From Capronia americana (lineage: Eukaryota > Ascomycota > Eurotiomycetes > Chaetothyriales > Herpotrichiellaceae): a stretch of 64,000 bases of DNA. The position numbers and the translations under genes were made by a program. Location of the stretch: the NCBI GenBank assembly GCA_016110215.1, contig JADWQD010000009.1, forward strand, positions 1,614,093-1,678,092. The letters run 5' to 3'. Below the pieces are notes generated by a model. It was not told the origin of the DNA. It ran no database searches and was given only the letters and a program-made list of their open reading frames with translations. Below, piece after piece: positions 22,528 through 32,468 of this stretch (positions are counted from its first letter, which is position 1; every line of letters begins with the position of its first letter).

Positions 22528-23073
22528 GAGCGAGATCGAGGCGGCGGGGATCAGTGGCTTATGGGCTGTCCGGAGGACGTAGCATCGTGGGCTCCGGTGC
22601 TGTATACTGTAGAAGGCCCTGCAAGATGCCCTGGTTCACTGGCGGGCTGTTTCGTCACCTCATTGCCGTCGTTGCTCGGATGGAACTGAACAGGTGGTTG
22701 AGTTCGCGGACAGCGCGATGAGTGGCTGATGATCCGCAGTTCCTTTCTCCGAACCTCCCTCCTTCCCTCTCCGGGCGACGGATATCACGAACTTGTCACT
22801 GTCGCATGTGAAGCAGGACGCTCAGACCTCAGCGGCCTTTAGCATAGTCGAATCAGCTTCAGCTTCAGCTTGTCCGCGTCTGGTCACAAGCTGTAGCTAC
22901 TTCACTAATTAATCTTCGCCTGGAAGAACCCCGCCAAGCGGGCAGGTCGAGTGCTACGCCATCAACTCGCGCCTGGCCATCCTACGCCTATTTATTTCCC
23001 TCGCGTAATCGTCCAGCTTCCCTGGAAACTTTTGTGCTTCAACTGCCAGTCTGCGTTCCCCGAGAGATTCGCC
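22528..23073. other. Divergent promoter region, PAN2 / RING gene
   Basis: 546 bases between two outward-facing starts. No gene seen. Three AGCTTC hexamers repeat near 22853-22872, and CT-rich tracts near 22745-22775 are typical of fungal promoters. Confidence 0.45.
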
Positions 23074-23739
23074 ATGTCTAGCTATGAGAGTGAGCGTAGA
23101 TGACGGCTGCGTAGGCATTTACGCTGACATTATATAGCTGAACACGCGTCCGATCCGCCCACTCGCTCCGATAGCCAGCCTCGAAGGCCCGACCTGTCCT
23201 CGTTCCTGAGTCTCCTCTCCGAAGTCACGCCCGATCGCCCGGAGGAACGAGCCCGGGAGGGAGCAGTCCCTGTACCAGCCGATGTGTCTGCTGTCTTTCG
23301 CTCGCTCGCAGAAGCATTCCAGGTCATGCTAAGGATAAACGACAATGCAGACTCCAACTTGCTCGAGAGCATGATAGAGAACCTGATGGAGACTGCTGAG
23401 CGTCCTCCGCGAGAAGTGAAAGGCGTGGACGAGGAATACATCGCAGCGTTGGAGAGAGTGAACATCAAGAAGGTCAAGAAGGATGCCGACTGCCCCATCT
23501 GCGGTAACGCATTTGTCGAGGACGCTCATCCGCTTCTGGTGCGCTTGCCATGTCATCAGAGTCACATCTTTGACCTCGAATGCATCCGACCTTGGCTCCT
23601 GGTTAATGGGACTTGCCCTCTCGACCGAGTCGACCTGGCTCAACGAGAAAGAGACCGCAAGAAAAAGCACCTGGAAGAGATCAAGAAGAATGCCGCACCC
23701 GAAGATGAAGAGGAAGAATGGGACGGGCTATATGGCTGA
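23074..23739 (+). CDS. Small RING-type zinc finger protein (putative E3 ligase)
   Basis: Two exons, 23074-23089 and 23138-23739, with a 48-nt intron; the first exon supplies only MSSYE and one base. The product is 205 residues. The N-terminal 130 residues are charged and helical. The RING spans about residues 138-187: CPIC, then LPCHQSHIFDLEC, then CPLD. Compared with a canonical RING, an Asp replaces the fifth ligand (normally H/C) and the last ligand (normally C), a variant seen in one fungal RING family. The C-terminus is a basic helix (RERDRKKKHLEEIKKN) ending in an acidic WDGLYG tail. Expected role: E2-dependent ubiquitin ligase; target unknown. Because the first exon is 16 nt, automated prediction may start it wrongly inside exon 2. 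Confidence 0.85.
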
Positions 23740-24638
23740 AGCAGGTTGCATCCTCGAGGCTGGAACTAACTCGGTTGCACCACTGCACTTGTTCGTGCCG
23801 GTACAAGGTCATGTTCTTCTATTCCTCCACTGCACCAGCTACCTTGCGGACTCAGAACTTGACTGCTTATTGAGTGGGCCCGGACGACATCAAGCGCTTA
23901 GGAGTTTCGTCGCCTAGCGCAATGCGGTCAGGAGCTGGCTCTTTCAGTCATAACACAAGAGGAGCAGAGCGGTCTACGATTAGGCATCACGGCTGTAGCG
24001 AACAGTCTGCCGCGTGTCTACGACTTCCGGCGGATCTACATCTTCGCAGCAAGTTCTCATCATCATGACTCTGACCGAGACAGGCAGTCACTCCTTCAGC
24101 ATCCGATGGGAGAAAGTCTACTGAAGCGACCGGGCAGAGCGATATCAAAACGACCAGCTGACAAATGCGAATGTGCTCTCGACCATCTGAACCATACATT
24201 TGATTCAAGAAAGCTTGAATTTGCGGAGGATAGCATAATCCGCCAATCAGTGCAGATATTCTAGATGAAGCTGCTTCACTTACCTCGGTTCTTAGGTACT
24301 ATGTCAGGTAGAAACCATATTCTCAAATGTTGTCTCCCACCATATCTATGGTCGAGATATTGCCGTTGATTTGCCTTGAATACCTCCTCTTATTTAAGCG
24401 GAAGTAAGCTCTGGAGTCCGCCACCTCCCCTACCTTGAAGTCATTGGGAAAGCTTCCTTCGGAGAGATCAATTCATCCCTCGGCCCGAGCGTGAGTGCCT
24501 CTTATGGTTTTAGGGCCGACAAGCGGATATAACGATTGCTAAACTAATACTTCGAAATCGTCCAAGTCGATATCTATGCGGACTGGGCCGACTTTAGCAC
24601 AACACATTCACGAACAACTGCCTTGACCGAACCCCATC
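23740..24638. other. Intergenic region upstream of MDR oxidoreductase
   Basis: About 900 bases with no gene that I can support. The second half becomes AT-richer (near 24230-24420) and should include the promoter of the oxidoreductase. Confidence 0.45.
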
Positions 24639-26008
24639 ATGGCGTCCGCTCCATCGTCAACCCGCACGTGGATCGTAGCCAACTACCCCAAGGGCGTCGC
24701 GACGTTCGACAGCAACGACCCCGGTGCGACATTCAAGCTCGTCGAGCGCCCTCTCCCAGCACTGGGAGCAGACCAAGTCCTGGTCAAATCGCTCTACTTG
24801 AGCAACGACCCTGCGCAACGACCGGCGATTGACGCTTCCGTCAAAGCAGAGAGACATTACACTGCGCCGGTCAAGCTGGGAGACGCGATGATGGCGCGCG
24901 GCCTGGCAGAAGTTGTCGAGTCAAAGGCAGACAATCTGCCCAAAGGGACGATCGTCCAAGCAGCTCCCGGCTGGACCGAGTACGCCGTGCTGAATGCCTC
25001 CGAGTGCAGTCCGCGGCAACCGCTGCCCAACGGCCTGAGTTTGACCCATTATCTGGGCGCGTTCGGCGGGCCGGGACTGACTGCGTATTATGGCCTCGTC
25101 GATGTCGGCCAGGCCAAGAAGGGTCAGCGGATTGTTGTGTCCGGCGCTGCCGGAGCCACTGGCAGCATGGTCGTCCAGATTGCCAAGAACGTACGCCTCC
25201 CCCCTCCGCCGTTGTTCTCTTCAATTCAGCCCCCTTGTGTGCTAGCATGGCTCTGACTGGTAGTGAACGAAACAGATCGTAGGAGCATCCGAAGTCATCG
25301 GCATCGCCGGTTCAGACGACAAATGCCGCTGGGTCGAGAGTCTGGGTGCGGACAAGTGTCTCAACTACAAGAGTCCGAGTTTCGAGCAGGATCTGATCAA
25401 AGCAACCGACGGCTTCGTGGATGTTTATTTCGACAACGTTGGAGTAAGTTCATCGTGCCAGACACCAAAGACCGGTCTGAGAGAGAACCCACATGCTAAT
25501 AACGCGTCCATCGCCAGGGTTCGATCCTCGACTTGATGCTCGCGAGGCTGAAACGCCATGGCGTCGTTGTCCAGTGCGGCCTGATTGCCGGCTATAACGA
25601 TATGAAGCCCACGGTGCTACAAAGTAAGAACGTCCTGCTGCAATGACTCTGTCCCTTGTCTCTTCTTGCGTGCACCTGCGGTAGCGCTATTCCTTTTTTA
25701 TCTTTCTATATCTCGGATGGTCCTTTAATCAATGGGGCCGGGCGAACTGACGTGCCAAACCCCATCTAGATTACTTCCAAGTCATCACCATGCGCCTCTC
25801 GATCCGGGGCTTCATCGTCACGGACTTCATGTCCACGTTCCCGGAAACAATCAAGCTGTTCATCCAAGCGCTGAAGGACGGGAAATTGAAGATCAGCAAC
25901 GAGGAGAGTGAACAGGTCGTGGACACCAAGTTTGAGGATATTCCCAAGACGTGGCTGAAGTTGTTTGAGGGAGGGAATACGGGGAAGTTGGTTACAAAGT
26001 TGGTTTGA
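24639..26008 (+). CDS. Medium-chain dehydrogenase/reductase, NADP-dependent (LTB4DH/PTGR type)
   Basis: Four exons: 24639-25190, 25276-25443, 25518-25623, 25770-26008; 1065 nt, 354 residues, the family's usual length. The N-terminus (TWIVANYPKG, VLVKSLYLSNDPAQRP) is the signature of the leukotriene-B4-12-hydroxydehydrogenase/prostaglandin-reductase branch of the MDR superfamily. A GroES-like domain is followed by a Rossmann fold with the nucleotide-binding GAAGATGSMVVQIAK (about 170-184), then VDVYFDNVGG and VVVQCGLIAGYND. There is no zinc-binding GHE motif, so it is a zinc-independent reductase likely acting on activated double bonds of alpha,beta-unsaturated carbonyls with NADPH. The exact substrate is unknown. 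Introns are 85, 74 and 146 nt; the last is the longest here. Confidence 0.93.
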
Positions 26009-26862
26009 GAAGGGGATCCCACAGCAGAAGTTGAACCGGGAACCTAGACCGCTTGCCAGCAACCAGTCATAAATGATTGCACTCTTCGAGCATTACAATG
26101 TTCGTTGGAGTCTGAACGCGATTTTGTGAGTGCGGATAGCACCTCGCCTGTCGAACATCTCATGGTCACAGTGGTCCACGATCATGGTCTACCCCAATGA
26201 GCACAACTTGAACACAAATACAATAACTGAGGGAGGATGAGTGGTCAGGCTAGGTTACGCTTCGCGAATCGTCATCGTTCTATGAAAATGGCGTTGAAAG
26301 TCCTTGTCAACACAACCGCGAGGACTGTCTGCGGTAGAGACGTGTTGTTCTGGAGAAGTCGCCGACTTTTGATGCCCGAGTTGCTCCTTCAGCGGTGCAT
26401 GCGCACTTCATAGGATCCAGCTATGGGGGGTTTGCTATGCTTGTCTGCTTGTCTGCCTGCCTTGGCTGCCTTCGTGCACACCCTTGCCCGTCCAAAGCCT
26501 GTGTTGATTTTGCGCCTGTGCAACCCCCGATATGGAAGATGACTTGTCTTCCAAAAGACAAGCAGTAATTCGCAGGTAAATGTATGAGCTGATGCCAATG
26601 AGGCGGATCGTGGACATACAGCTGCTGTTGTACCTGACCGTTGCCCTTTCGGTACTACGCAGGTGGCCATAGCCAAGATGGCAGAATGCTGTGTACAAGC
26701 TCCATTGCTTAAACTGTACGTGGAAAGAGGTACTGTGGCAAGACGATGTCGAGAGGGTGTCACATTTGTTGAAACTGTCTTCATACTGGAAGGTAAAAGG
26801 TTGGATCACCGAACTCCATGTTGCGTAATTCCATATTCAACGATCAGATATTCACAGCCGCC
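26009..26862. other. Intergenic region
   Basis: No coding region seen. A CTTGTCTGC/CTGCCT-type short repeat cluster lies at 26438-26475. Confidence 0.45.
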
Positions 26863-27087
26863 TCAGCTTTCTGAGCTCACGGTGACCCCAGCGCTAGAAG
26901 TGCTATGAGGATAGCTGATGTTGAAGTTGACGGACTTGTCGTTCTTGACGCGTCCCTCACGCGTCACTTTCTGTCCAGCCTTTCGGAGGAGTGGCTGGAG
27001 CGAGTTCACCGAGGACTTTGATTTGATAGACGCGGCGTCGTTGGAAGACAAGCGGGAAAAGAAAGAGGCTCTCTTCATAGCAGGCAT
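26863..27087 (-). CDS. Possible small basic Ser-rich protein (74 residues)
   Basis: An ATG at 27087 (MPAMKRASFFSRLSS) opens 74 codons ending TGA. I do not recognise the product. It is basic and Ser-rich (DAASIKSKSSVNSLQPLLRK, then KVTREGRVKNDKSVNFNISY). In its favour, about two thirds of codons end in G or C and the choices (AAC, GAC, ATC, AAG, GTC, TCC) match those of the solid genes in the window, unlike flanking non-coding sequence. It has no signal peptide or membrane segment. A longer reading upstream has no ATG. It could be a real small gene or the last exon of a larger one on this strand. Confidence 0.42.
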   Translation of the reverse strand: MPAMKRASFFSRLSSNDAASIKSKSSVNSLQPLLRKAGQKVTREGRVKNDKSVNFNISYPHSTSSAGVTVSSES

Positions 27088-27730
27088 AGTGGTCGATCTG
27101 ATCTGGTGCTTGGGACAATGGTTGAGGAACGATAAGACCCGAAGCTGAGGGTTCAATTTCAGTATTCAGTTCGAGGTAGGAGTGAGCTGAGCTGCTGAGA
27201 GCTTGGGTTTTATGTACGTATGTACTTTCGTAGGCGGCATCTAGAACAGTACAAAAGCCCCCAGTACATTTACGTGTACATGTCAACAGGTGAGGGCCAA
27301 AAGTTGACCTGAAAGTGATACTGTACCGTCTAGTGCTTATTGAGGAGGTGATTTCTGAGCGCCTCGTCCAGGATGGGAAGGCGTTTGGGGCTCAACCCAT
27401 CGTTGCCAACCTTATTCTGCGCCACGTCGCTGCACGGGAAGGATCATGCTAGTGATGCAGTATACTGCAGGAACGTGTGGCGTTGTTCAAGATCCTGCGT
27501 ACAGTGACACGGGATTCAGCTGAGCTGCGAAGCGCATGCCCGACGCGTCGAGTCGAAATTCACGCACATGGTGATTTGAAAGTGACAGGGCCGTCACCGA
27601 GGACATCGCTTCTGATTTGATTGAGATTTCGTCTATTCAAAAGTTGTCATCGACCTCTCTAGTTGATGAGCATCGTGTGCCGGGTCCTGTTTGCCTGATT
27701 CCAGATCCTGGAGAACCTGTCCACGCCTCC
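27088..27730. other. Intergenic region
   Basis: About 640 bases with no gene seen, including the 3' flank of the sulfatase gene. Confidence 0.45.
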
Positions 27731-29584
27731 TCATGCTTCCACAATATTGACCGGCTGTCCGCCGGTTGCCTCCTTTAGCCTCGGGTCACTCACCTTCGCA
27801 ATATCCCGTACGAATTCCTGTCTTCTTCTCTCTTCCAACGCACCGGGCTTCCAGTACTCATATTCAATCCATTCGCCTTCCTTCATCTGTGCCTCGACTG
27901 CCTCATGAAACCTGGCGCCTAGCTCTGGTTGCAGAGGTACAACGCCAGTCTCCTCACAGTAGACTTCCCAAAGGTCCAGCAATTCCTTCAGTATATCTGG
28001 GTGCTTATCAGCGAGATCTTCGGTCTCGCCCGGATCTTTCGACAGGTCATATAGCTGCCAGGCGGATGTGCCTTTGGGGAATGGGATAAAGTCTGCCTTC
28101 CATTGTCCTTTGCGGATTGCAGCTCGTCCACAAAGCTCCCAGCCAAAGGCCTCGCCTGGATCATGCACCAAGCCTTGCTCCCCGCATAGCCAGGGTGTCA
28201 TATCTTTGCCGCGCATAGGCACGACCTGTCTCCCATTCCATTCTGGAGCAGGGTGTTTGATGCCGGCGAGCGAAAGCAGCGTTGGCGCGATATCCATCAC
28301 CGTTGCGAACGTCTCGGTGATTTCCCCTTCCCTACCTTTGTGCAACCGTGGGTAGCGGATGACACAGGGTACCCTTACCCCTCCCTCTGTTGTATATGCT
28401 TTGTACAGCCTGCTAGGGGCGGTGGCAGCTTGAGCCCAACGCGGACCGTACCAGACGAAACTGTCCTTGTTGCCAATGTTTTCAAGCGAATTGTTGTAGT
28501 ACTTTCCAATGTGTTCCATGAGCTCGCCTGCGACCATGGGATATGCCTCGTATGCAGCTCCTTCAGCACCGTTGTCAGAAAAGAACATAATATATGTGTT
28601 GTCCAGCTCGCCGATAGATTCTAGGTAGTCGGTGACTCGGCCAATATTATGGTCTAGGCATTCAATCATTCCCGCATACGCTTCCATTGAAGTAGACGAG
28701 GCCTTCTTGTGGAAGTCATCCATTTCGTCCCACCCTTGGACTTCATCAGCCACAACCGGGTGCGGTCTGACGTCCTTGGGTATCATTCCGAGTTCGATAA
28801 GCTTCTTCAGTCGCGCCTGACGGAGTGCTTCCGGTCCTTCTTTGTAGACACCTCGATAGTGATCGATGTACTCCTTGGGCGCTTGCAAAGGCCAATGCGG
28901 GGCTGAAAAAGGATAATATGCAAAGAACGGCTTCTTCGAGAGCTCGCCATCTTCTTTCCATTCCTTCAGGTACCTCAGCATCCTCTTACCGTATCCGTCG
29001 CTCGAGTACCACCCTTCTGGAAGGTCCTTGACATAATGATCGTCCTCCATGTGCAGAGCAATGACGCTCTTCTCGAGAAACTTCGGGAAGTCGGCTTCAG
29101 GTCTCCAGTCATAGTGGTTTGAGCATGCAGGCAGTAGAGCCAGGCTCCGATCAAAACCACGAGCTTGAGGGCTTCGTTCCTTTGTGAGACCCAGATGCCA
29201 CTTCCCGCTCATGACGGTGTGATAGCCCCCTTCTTTCAGAACCTCCGGCAGCGCTGCCACACGAGCATTCAAATAGCCTTCATAACCTGGCATACCCCTT
29301 TGGGGAGCCGTCGAGTATTTGCTGCCTTTGGGGAAGTTTTGTCCCGAGAAATCGGTCCATTCGATCAGATTGCCCAAGCCTGCGATGTGGTGGTCGGTGC
29401 CCGTCAGGATCATTGCTCTGGTCGGGGAGCAGGCTGCCGCGGCGTGGAAGCCAGTGAGCCGGATGCCATCTTTGGCAAGCTTGTCAATGTTTGGTGTGCG
29501 GATTTCTGAACCAAAGCATCCTGCGTCCGAGAATCCCATGTCATCGGCCACAATGATGAGGAAATTGGGGCGTCGAGCTGCCAT
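27731..29584 (-). CDS. Arylsulfatase (type I sulfatase, AtsA-like)
   Basis: Uninterrupted 617-residue frame from ATG 29584. The N-terminus RPNFLIIVADDMGFSDAGCFG carries the metal-binding Asp pair (D14, D15). The sulfatase signature CSPTR is at residues 52-56; C52 would be converted to formylglycine. Other conserved blocks are LTGTDHHIAG, GKWHLG, APHWPLQAPKEY and FFSDNGAEG, the last supplying metal ligands. These blocks closely follow the Pseudomonas AtsA pattern, so an aryl or alkyl sulfate ester is the likely substrate, releasing sulfate. There is no signal peptide, pointing to intracellular action after uptake. It is divergent from a transporter gene 940 bp away, which could import the substrate or product, though that is inference. 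Confidence 0.95.
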   Translation of the reverse strand: MAARRPNFLIIVADDMGFSDAGCFGSEIRTPNIDKLAKDGIRLTGFHAAAACSPTRAMILTGTDHHIAGLGNLIEWTDFSGQNFPKGSKYSTAPQRGMPGYEGYLNARVAALPEVLKEGGYHTVMSGKWHLGLTKERSPQARGFDRSLALLPACSNHYDWRPEADFPKFLEKSVIALHMEDDHYVKDLPEGWYSSDGYGKRMLRYLKEWKEDGELSKKPFFAYYPFSAPHWPLQAPKEYIDHYRGVYKEGPEALRQARLKKLIELGMIPKDVRPHPVVADEVQGWDEMDDFHKKASSTSMEAYAGMIECLDHNIGRVTDYLESIGELDNTYIMFFSDNGAEGAAYEAYPMVAGELMEHIGKYYNNSLENIGNKDSFVWYGPRWAQAATAPSRLYKAYTTEGGVRVPCVIRYPRLHKGREGEITETFATVMDIAPTLLSLAGIKHPAPEWNGRQVVPMRGKDMTPWLCGEQGLVHDPGEAFGWELCGRAAIRKGQWKADFIPFPKGTSAWQLYDLSKDPGETEDLADKHPDILKELLDLWEVYCEETGVVPLQPELGARFHEAVEAQMKEGEWIEYEYWKPGALEERRRQEFVRDIAKVSDPRLKEATGGQPVNIVEA

Positions 29585-30526
29585 TGTGCGCGTCTAGACA
29601 GGGGCGACCCTATGGAAAGAAGGAATATCCTAAAAGCAAAGACACCAACGGTGAAGAAATCGACGGGAAGGTGTGAGCATGCATTCAATGTGCCCGCGTC
29701 GATATCGGAGCAATCTTACAGCGAGATGTGTGATCTGCAGCTCCTTCCGAGAGGGGCACGAGGGGCACCGCGGTAAATATCCCGCCCAATGCGACGCCGG
29801 ACGGCCACCCAACAGCAATGGGCGAGCTGCAGTGGGCGTCCCTAGGGAGTAGCTGCCTGCTGCCTGCGCCGCCAGGGCTCTAGAATATGCGGGGAGGTGA
29901 GTTAGAAGGAACCCCAACCCAGCGCAACTCTAAGCCAATTTCGAATCTGGGGTACTAGTCAAACTTTGGACTTTTGACACCGCATGTGTTTTCACCACCA
30001 AAGTGGAAACTTGTAGAGGTTATAATCGCGTGGCGAGAAGCTGCTATGACACGCGGAAAAGATCACTGCAAACAAATCAACAAGGCCCGTCCCAGCACAC
30101 CACCATATACCCGAAACTGGCAAGCCTTGATGGCGTGATCGTGCCATCGTCCTTCTTCCGCAACCACTCTTGCTAGCTTACCCACCACACGCGCCTTCAT
30201 TGAAGCCATGATGCTTGTCATGCCCTAGCCGATATCAGACTTGCTCGACGCCGCCGCGGCTCATCCTTCTATCTACTGGCTGGCCTACATCCCGCCCGCT
30301 TGATAGAACTACACGACAGCGGGATCTACGCTGGTGATACCCGTTACAATCGATCATCCGGACTCTGTCGCCCCGCATCCATGGAATGAACCATTCAATC
30401 TGAACATTTCCTGATTCCTATGGGTTGGACCAACCTCGTGGCACCAAAAGTCCGGCAGCTGCTCGCCCGAACCTTGCTGGAAGGTAACGTTGTAATCCTT
30501 TCCGTGCGAAACTCTTAAAGTCCGCC
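29585..30526. other. Divergent intergenic region, sulfatase / transporter
   Basis: 942 bases between outward-facing starts. No gene seen. It probably contains both promoters and could allow shared control of the pair. Confidence 0.45.
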
Positions 30527-32122
30527 ATGGCCTCTTCATCCTCTGCCACTGGCTATCAACTCCTGCAGCAAGGCGAGCCTTCAGAACCTCCCACGACCAG
30601 GACCGCACAGGATATCAAGATGGGCAAATCACTTGGCACCTTTCGAGCGTGCTACGTTGTATCCCTCTGCTGTATCGGCTCCTTCCTCTTCGCCTACGAC
30701 ACCGGCATCGTCGGGGGTGTCTTGACCCTACCGTCGTTCCAAAACGATTTCGGCTATACCAAGGCCGACAAGACCCAAGTCAACTCCAATTGCGTCTCAA
30801 TCCTCCAAGGAGGTGCCTTCTTCGGGTGTTTCTTCATCTGGCCGCTGACCGCCTGGCTAGGCCGACGATGGGCCTTTGTCATTTCCTCGGTCGTCTTCTG
30901 CGTCGGATGCATCATGCAAATTGTCAACAGCCACTCGCTTGGCCTTTTCTATGCTGGCCGTGTTGTCAGCGGATTGGGGACTGGCGCCGCGACGGTGCTT
31001 GTGCCTATATTCTCTGCTGAGATGGCGCCGAAAGAGATCAGAGGCAAGCTTGGCTCTTGCTTCCAGCTGTTCTTCGCGACAGGAGTTTGCATCAGCTACT
31101 GGGTGGACTATGCGGCTCAAAAGGGGATTTCCGAAACTTCGTCGACGCAATGGCAGGTCCCAATTGGGCTTCAACTCGTCCCCGGCGGCCTTCTTGGGCT
31201 GGGCATGCTCCTGGTTAAGGAATCTACAAGATGGCTAGCAAAAAAGGGCCGTAATGAAGAAGCTTACGCGTCCCTCCTCTGGGTCCGCGGTGGTGTCGAC
31301 AGTTCAGAAATCCGAGCCGAGTTTCAGGAAATCCTTGCCGGAGTCGAACTCGAAATTCGAGAATCCGAGGGAGTTACCTGGAAAGAACTGCTTCTCCCAT
31401 CAAACAGATACCGAATGTTCATTGCGATCACCATTCAGCTCGCACAACAGCTCACTGGCAACACCTCCCTTGCATATTATGCACCCCAGATCTTCGCCAC
31501 AATCGGAGCTGGCAACAAAACGCTTTTCATCACTGGCTTTTTTGGCCTTGTCAAGATGGCCGGTGTCGCACTGTTCATCACTTTCTTCGTGGAGAGGTAT
31601 GGGCGAAAGTTACCTTTTATGGTGGGCGCATTCGCCATGGGGAGCTTCATGCTCATAATTGCCCTCATCGTTGCTACGCACCCTCCGAAACCATCTGCCA
31701 CAGGCATTACCTCCTCCGGAGCGGCCGGTATCGCAATGGTGTATCTGGAAGCATTCTCGTTCAACATGTCCTGGGGACCTCTGCCATGGCTCTACATTGG
31801 AGAGATCTTCCCGAACCGAATCAGAGAGATTGGTGTTGCAACAGGTGCAGCGAGCCAATGGTTGTTCAACTTCGTGATGAGCCAGATTACACCTCATGCC
31901 ATTGCCAACATTGGGTGGAGGACGTTCCTCATGTTCGCTATTTTCAACTACGCAATCATCGTTTACAGCTACTTTGTGCTCAAGGAGACCACCGGTAAAA
32001 GTCTGGAAGAGATGGAGGTTGTGTTCGGCACCGTGGACCACCTGCCGACAAAGGATGATGACGAGGTGGAATCGCAAGCCGGGCAGGAAGGGGCTAGGGA
32101 GATTCATGAGTCCACGAAATAG
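30527..32122 (+). CDS. MFS transporter, sugar porter family
   Basis: Intronless, 531 residues, from ATG 30527. Twelve hydrophobic segments are expected. Sugar-porter landmarks are present: FLFAYDTGIVGGVL in TM1, WLGRRWAF after TM2, GRVVSGLGTGAA in TM4, PKEIRGKLG, QLAQQLTGNTSLAYYAP in TM7 (usually QxxGINxxxYY; here QLTGNTSLAYY), ERYGRKLPF, PWLYIGEIFPNRIRE and the C-terminal KETTGKSLEEMEVVF (a variant of PETKG). Plasma-membrane proton symport of a hexose, quinate-like or other polyol substrate is likely; the variant TM7 motif means glucose specificity should not be assumed. The 35-residue N-terminus and 40-residue acidic C-terminus are cytoplasmic. Neighbour: divergent sulfatase. Confidence 0.93.
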   Translation: MASSSSATGYQLLQQGEPSEPPTTRTAQDIKMGKSLGTFRACYVVSLCCIGSFLFAYDTGIVGGVLTLPSFQNDFGYTKADKTQVNSNCVSILQGGAFFGCFFIWPLTAWLGRRWAFVISSVVFCVGCIMQIVNSHSLGLFYAGRVVSGLGTGAATVLVPIFSAEMAPKEIRGKLGSCFQLFFATGVCISYWVDYAAQKGISETSSTQWQVPIGLQLVPGGLLGLGMLLVKESTRWLAKKGRNEEAYASLLWVRGGVDSSEIRAEFQEILAGVELEIRESEGVTWKELLLPSNRYRMFIAITIQLAQQLTGNTSLAYYAPQIFATIGAGNKTLFITGFFGLVKMAGVALFITFFVERYGRKLPFMVGAFAMGSFMLIIALIVATHPPKPSATGITSSGAAGIAMVYLEAFSFNMSWGPLPWLYIGEIFPNRIREIGVATGAASQWLFNFVMSQITPHAIANIGWRTFLMFAIFNYAIIVYSYFVLKETTGKSLEEMEVVFGTVDHLPTKDDDEVESQAGQEGAREIHESTK

Positions 32123-32468
32123 ACGCAATATAGACGTAGGGATATAGCAGGGATAGATATATTGATTGTTCAGAGGATCAAGTCAAATCACGAGCGAAGT
32201 GAACATCCCGCTCTCCATTCGTGTCCGTCTCGGTGAGATACTCGAGAAGGGTCAATAGTCCACCGTAGTGAACCGCGACTGCCTCAGTACTCCACTGTTG
32301 CGCGCCCTGTAAACTTGATCGTCGCAGCCTTGATCCTGGTGGTGTTTCCATTCACTTCTGATAACAGAAACCGATCTAGATGCTAAATATCGGTTGAACA
32401 TTGCCTTCCACCATCTGAGACACTAACATCAGGTGCTCAGTGGCTTGTTTTCAGCGTACACGCTAAGC
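32123..32468. other. Intergenic region upstream of ABD1
   Basis: 346 bases with no gene seen. The reading frame of ABD1 stays open back to 32433 but without an ATG. Confidence 0.5.

Noticed and set aside
24639..32122. Secondary-metabolite cluster (reductase, sulfatase, transporter)
   Set aside because: No backbone enzyme, regulator or other tailoring gene is present; the genes are better explained singly.
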